DNA from: F-183 sp964627455
Lineage (GTDB): Bacteria > Acidobacteriota > Terriglobia > Bryobacterales > Bryobacteraceae
NCBI GenBank assembly: GCA_964627455.1
Contig: CAZVKC010000011.1
Coordinates: 1 to 64,000 of the forward strand
Direction: 5' to 3'
DNA: 64,000 bases
Under the pieces are notes generated by a model. That model searched no databases and was not told where the DNA came from. It saw only the letters and a program-made list of their open reading frames with translations. Below, one piece after another: positions 60,647-64,000 of the stretch. Within the stretch, counting starts at the first letter, position 1. Every line of letters starts with the position of its first letter. A program made the translations under genes and the position numbers.

Positions 60647-62182
60647 ATGTCCGAAATCCGGCCTTGGCTCGCGCAGTATGGGCCGGGCATTCCTCACGAT
60701 CTCCCGCTGCCTGAGCGCAGCATGATCGACATTTTTGAAGAAACGGCGGCGGGGGTTCCGGACTCTCCCGCCGTTTTCCATTTCGATACGCCGATTTCGT
60801 TTCGCGAGATTAACAATGCCGCGTGCCGGTTCGCGGCGCTGCTCGCGGACTTGGGCGTCGCGAAAGGCGACCGTGTCGCGATCTCGCTGCAGAATGATCC
60901 AGAGTTCCTCATTGCGCAGTATGGCGTGTGGAAGCGCGGCGGCGTCGTGGTTCCGCTGAGCCCGATGTTCAAGGAAAAAGAGCTGCGGTATCACCTCGAG
61001 GATTCGGGCACCGGGGTTCTGGTGGGCGAGACGGCCGTGGATCGCGTGCGATGCGTGACGCCGGCGCAGGTCCGCGAAGGGCTTTCCTCGTGGTCGCCCT
61101 CGATGCGCGTTGATGTGGCGCCGGATGACCTTGCTTACCTTGTGTACACGTCGGGCACGACCGGGCAGCCCAAGGGATCGATGGGGCATCACCGCAACAT
61201 CGCATATAACGCGAACGTGTTTCGGACATGGCTGGGTGTCGATGCTTCCGACGTGATCCTCGGCATCGCGCCGCTCACGCACATCACGGGGATTGTCGCG
61301 CAGATGGCGTTGTCGGCGATGACCGGCGCGCCGCTGGTGCTGTATCACCGGTTCGATGCGGCGGAGACTTTGCGGTTGATCGAGCGCTGGCGCGTGACGA
61401 CTGCCGTGGCCGCGATCACCGGGTATATCGCCCTGATGAAGCAGGACGGAGAGTTCGACCTTTCGAGTTTCTGCAAGTGCTGTACGGGAGGCGCCCCGGT
61501 TCCGCCTTCGGTCGTCGAGCAGTTTCAGCAACGCTTCGGTGTGCTGATCCACAATACCTACGGGCTCACCGAAAGCAATTCACCGTCGCATCTGACGCCG
61601 CTCGGCGTGCGTGGGCCTGTTGATCCCGCTTCTGGCGCGCTCGCGATTGGGCTTCCCGTGCCTGGGTGCCACGCGAAGATCGTGGATCCAGAGAAACCGT
61701 CGTGCGAGATGGGTTTCGGTGAAACGGGCGAGATCGCGTTGCGAGGTCCGATGATGTTTTCCGGTTACTGGAACAAGCCGGAGGCGACAGCGAAGGCTTT
61801 CCACGACGGATACTTCCTCACCGGCGACATCGCATCGATGGACGAGCGCGGCTGGTTCTACATCGTGGACCGCAAGAAGGACATGATCGTGGCTTCGGGG
61901 TTCAAGGTCTGGCCGCGCGAGGTCGAAGATGTGTTGTACCAGCATCCCGCCGTGCGCGAGGCCGCGGTTGTCGGTGTGCCGGACGAGTATCGAGGTGAAA
62001 CGGTGAAGGCGGTGGTGGCGTTGCGGCCGGAGTTCCGCAAGTCGACGACGCCGGACGAGATCGTCGCGTTTTGCCGTGAGCGGATGGCTGCTTACAAGTA
62101 CCCGCGAATTGTCGAGTTCCGCGACGAGTTGCCGAAGACGCTGTCGGGCAAGTTCCTGCGGCGTGAGTTACGAGGGCAGTAA
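60647..62182 (+). CDS. AMP-dependent acyl-CoA synthetase/ligase
   Basis: A 511-residue adenylating enzyme of the FadD/4-coumarate-CoA ligase group. The P-loop YTSGTTGQPKGS (A3), YGLTESNS (A5), GEIALRGPMMFSGYW and the hinge DRKKDMIVASGFKVWPREVE are present, and the C-terminal catalytic Lys lies in LPKTLSGKFLRREL. It activates a carboxylic acid to an acyl-CoA through an acyl-AMP; the chain length cannot be read. It converges with hicB, 3 bp away. Confidence 0.9.
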   Translation: MSEIRPWLAQYGPGIPHDLPLPERSMIDIFEETAAGVPDSPAVFHFDTPISFREINNAACRFAALLADLGVAKGDRVAISLQNDPEFLIAQYGVWKRGGVVVPLSPMFKEKELRYHLEDSGTGVLVGETAVDRVRCVTPAQVREGLSSWSPSMRVDVAPDDLAYLVYTSGTTGQPKGSMGHHRNIAYNANVFRTWLGVDASDVILGIAPLTHITGIVAQMALSAMTGAPLVLYHRFDAAETLRLIERWRVTTAVAAITGYIALMKQDGEFDLSSFCKCCTGGAPVPPSVVEQFQQRFGVLIHNTYGLTESNSPSHLTPLGVRGPVDPASGALAIGLPVPGCHAKIVDPEKPSCEMGFGETGEIALRGPMMFSGYWNKPEATAKAFHDGYFLTGDIASMDERGWFYIVDRKKDMIVASGFKVWPREVEDVLYQHPAVREAAVVGVPDEYRGETVKAVVALRPEFRKSTTPDEIVAFCRERMAAYKYPRIVEFRDELPKTLSGKFLRRELRGQ

Positions 62183-62185
62183 GAA

Positions 62186-62410
62186 CTAAGCGGCGGTTGT
62201 GACTTCGACCTCTGCCGTGACGCTGGTGGGTTGGGGAATTGGTTCACCGAACTCACGAAGAGTGATCAAGTGCCCTTCAATCGCCTCCCGAATGTTGGCC
62301 TTGGTTTCGTCCAAAGTCTTTCCGGTTGACATGCAACCAGGGAGGTCCGGCACGTAAGCCGCCCAATTCCCTTCGCCACGTTCAAAGATGACTGCGTATC
62401 TGAGGCTCAT
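62186..62410 (-). CDS. hicB: HicB-family antitoxin
   Basis: A 74-residue partial-RNase-H-fold antitoxin with the HicB pattern YAVIFERGEGNWAAYVPDLPGCMSTGKTLDETKANIREAIEGHL (segments of it). It lacks a C-terminal DNA-binding domain, so any autoregulation would come from elsewhere. It overlaps hicA by 4 bp, in the usual toxin-first order. Confidence 0.92.
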   Translation of the reverse strand: MSLRYAVIFERGEGNWAAYVPDLPGCMSTGKTLDETKANIREAIEGHLITLREFGEPIPQPTSVTAEVEVTTAA

Positions 62411-62601
62411 TTCCTGTCTCCCAATCCTGCGGATTTGAGAATTGCCCGCAAAGTCCCGATCGGAATATCATCACCGCCGTTTCCCGGTACCGTTACGACG
62501 TTTGGCTTCGTAGGATGCTTGTAATGGCGATGGCTACCGGTGGTTCGAACGTGTTTCCAGCCGTCGGATTCGATGATGCGAACCAAGTCCCGGACCTTCA
62601 C
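62407..62601 (-). CDS. hicA: HicA-family mRNA interferase toxin
   Basis: A 64-residue double-stranded-RNA-binding-fold toxin. The catalytic His24 stands in the GSHRHYKHP motif, and the fold is completed by VTVPGNGGDDIPIGTLRAILKSAGL. HicA cleaves mRNA until bound by HicB. The gene is intact. No integrase or transposon signature accompanies the pair. Confidence 0.93.
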   Translation of the reverse strand: MKVRDLVRIIESDGWKHVRTTGSHRHYKHPTKPNVVTVPGNGGDDIPIGTLRAILKSAGLGDRK

Positions 62602-62612
62602 AACTTCCTAGT

Positions 62613-63850
62613 TTAGCGATCCGGCAATCGCCGGATGCGCATGTTGCGGAACCACATCTCGGTTTCGTGATGCTGCAGCAGCACGGGACTCTCAGGCGGA
62701 TTCGACTCCGCCTCGAACTCCACGACCTTTACCCCGTTGAGCCAATGCTCGCAATGCCGTCCGCGAACCACAATCGNNNNNNNNNNNNNNNNNNNNNNNN
62801 NNNNNNNNNNNNNNNNNNNNNNNNNNNNNNNNNNNNNNNNNNNNNNNNNNNNNNNNNNNNNNNNNNNNNNNNNNNNACGACCTTTACCCCGTTGAGCCAA
62901 TGCTCGCAATGCCGTCCGCGAACCACAATCGCTGAATCGTTCCACTCGCCGACCGGCTTCAATGCAGCGCCCTTGGCCGCGATCTGGTTATACAGGCTCC
63001 CACTGCGCTCCACCGGATGCGAGATCGCTCCCGGATCCCCGCCGTCGTCCGCCACCTGGTACTCGAATCCCGCTCCATCCGATCCGCCGGCCGACGCGTT
63101 CAGATAATACAGGTGATACTTCACGCCGGAGTTCCCCTTCGACGTTGCCCTCCATTCAAAGCGCATTTCGAATGATCGATAGGTATCGCGAGTCCGCAAA
63201 CTGCGGCCGTTCTCGTCGGCAACCGTGTGCAGCGCGCGCGCTTCGACTTTCCAGGATGAAGGCAGTGCAGCGCCACCTTCCACGTCGATCCATTTCGACG
63301 TGGATGTTCCATCAAACAGCGTGATCCAGCCATCGGGACCCGCAACATCATGGGTCTTCGCCGCCTCAATCGCGAAATACGGAGGCTCGAACTGGAGCGG
63401 CATGAACCGCAGGCTGAAGATCCGCCATTCCGCGGCCCGCCGGACAAACACGATCGACACCCGCCCCGCCTCTTCGCCCCTCGGTTTCCCGATCGTGCGA
63501 TAGAACGCGTCGGATTGCACGACATCATTCGTAACCACGCGGAAGACTCGGGCCAGCGCCGTGATCTCGAAGGGAGGCTTTCCGGGCGGACAGTTCGCTG
63601 GGGTTGGCAGCAGGCGTGCACTTGCAGTCCTGCTTCCCCAACTGAACGCTGCGGCAAAATCATCTGTGAGGGATGCCCGCACTGCCGTTCCGTCACAGAT
63701 GTTCAGCGCCAGCAGATACCTGCGCAGTACGTTTTGCATCTCGGACTGATCGGCCGGCGAGGGTTCCGCAGCCTGCCGGAACGGTCCACCCTGTTGCTGT
63801 CCAAGAGCAAATGCGGACCCAACCAAAAAGCACAGAATTCGCCTCGACAT
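62613..63850 (-). CDS. Secreted DUF1080 (3-keto-disaccharide hydrolase-like) protein, split by a false gap
   Basis: As printed, a 100-N gap breaks the frame, but identical 55-bp flanks show that the contigs overlap. Collapsing 155 bp gives a continuous 360-residue protein. A signal peptide (LCFLVGSAFALGQ) precedes an NTF2/SnoaL-like domain (about 35-165; DQSEMQNVLRRYL ... WRIFSLRF), then a DUF1080 beta sandwich (about 170-360; LFDGTSTSKWIDVEGG, SFEMRFEWRATSKGNSGVKY, HWLNGVKVVEFE, IRRLPDR). DUF1080 proteins are related to enzymes acting on 3-keto sugars. Confidence 0.75.
62722..62931. repeat. Identical 55-bp flanks around a 100-N gap (assembly artefact)
   Basis: Bases 62722-62776 and 62877-62931 are identical over 55 bp, separated only by N. 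This is a second unmerged contig overlap of exactly the same length as the one at 25835-26044, so it reflects assembly and not biology. Confidence 0.93.
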
Positions 63851-63950
63851 TTCGGTTCAGTATAGCGAGTCGCCGCCACGGCGGGACCCACTTCCATGCG
63901 GCGTTGCGATATGCTGGCGGGCAAATAGAGCAGAAAGGATCTCCGATCTG

Positions 63951-64000
63951 ATGAACGAGAACCCGAATCCATCCAAATCCCGCCGCGAATTTCTGACCGC
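63951..64000 (+). CDS. Start of a Tat-exported protein (partial)
   Basis: Seventeen codons run off the right edge, starting at ATG 63951 after an AAAGGA ribosome site. The residues include SRREFLTA, the twin-arginine export motif, so the full protein is probably a Tat-exported enzyme. Nothing more can be said from this fragment. Confidence 0.65.
   Translation, partial: MNENPNPSKSRREFLT

Noticed and set aside
62186..62601. hicAB as part of a genomic island
   Set aside because: No integrase, tRNA, terminal repeat or shift in base composition was seen around it.

Overview
The window is one GC-rich, gene-dense scaffold with about 58 protein genes and no gene-free stretch over 300 bp. It most resembles an uncultured Acidobacteriota of the Bryobacterales/Solibacter type. 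The main clues are a seven-repeat SBBP protein ending in the C-terminal domain first described from Solibacter (TIGR03437), a carboxypeptidase-regulatory-domain TonB-dependent outer-membrane receptor, many Tat-exported enzymes, GH127 and DUF1080 proteins, and lpxD, which implies an LPS outer membrane. It contains three 100-N gaps. Two are flanked by identical 55-bp sequence, so they are unmerged contig overlaps; collapsing them restores two intact genes.

Layout. 1-11.4 kb (+): a winged-helix AAA ATPase, a secreted metal-binding protein, a GNAT enzyme, then an ECF sigma factor, its zinc-finger anti-sigma factor, a TonB-dependent receptor and a giant secreted SBBP protein, tightly packed. 11.4-15.1 kb (-): a KdpDE-like two-component pair followed by rnfE, rnfA and a small Cys-rich membrane protein. 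15.1-19.0 kb (-): SGNH hydrolase (interrupted by a gap), cupin, two methyltransferases and a family 2 glycosyltransferase, the last three probably for surface glycans. 19.0-25.6 kb (+): RodZ-like protein, ABA4-like membrane protein, PEGA protein, nitroreductase, CDF metal exporter, secreted alpha/beta hydrolase. 25.6-29.9 kb: a lipoprotein and an orphan efflux adaptor (-), divergent from a NarL-type two-component system (+).

29.9-40.8 kb: a secreted phosphatase-superfamily protein with an unrecognised partner (-), marR-yceI (+) with a readable promoter and terminator, then FkbM methyltransferase, a GH63-type glucosidase, a zinc-ribbon nucleotidyltransferase and a lipoprotein (-). 40.8-49.1 kb: GH127 glycosidase, Tat-exported TIM-barrel protein, GNAT (-), Tat-exported aldolase-like PLP protein, MFS transporter, CbrC protein and a membrane protein. 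49.1-59.5 kb (-): two housekeeping runs, lpxD-LOG-rsbU-type phosphatase-K+ channel-nnrE/D-tsaE and SDR-sugar binding protein-guaA, separated by a 12-bp-arm hairpin. 59.5-64 kb: a secreted protein and an AMP-dependent ligase (+), hicAB (-), a DUF1080 protein (-) and the first codons of a Tat-exported protein (+).

No RNA gene, CRISPR array, insertion sequence, integrase or prophage was seen. The most interesting items are the rnfE-rnfA plus Cys-rich peptide module, the zinc-ribbon nucleotidyltransferase, the sigma/anti-sigma/receptor/SBBP unit with apparently non-canonical starts, and the likely leaderless marR promoter.
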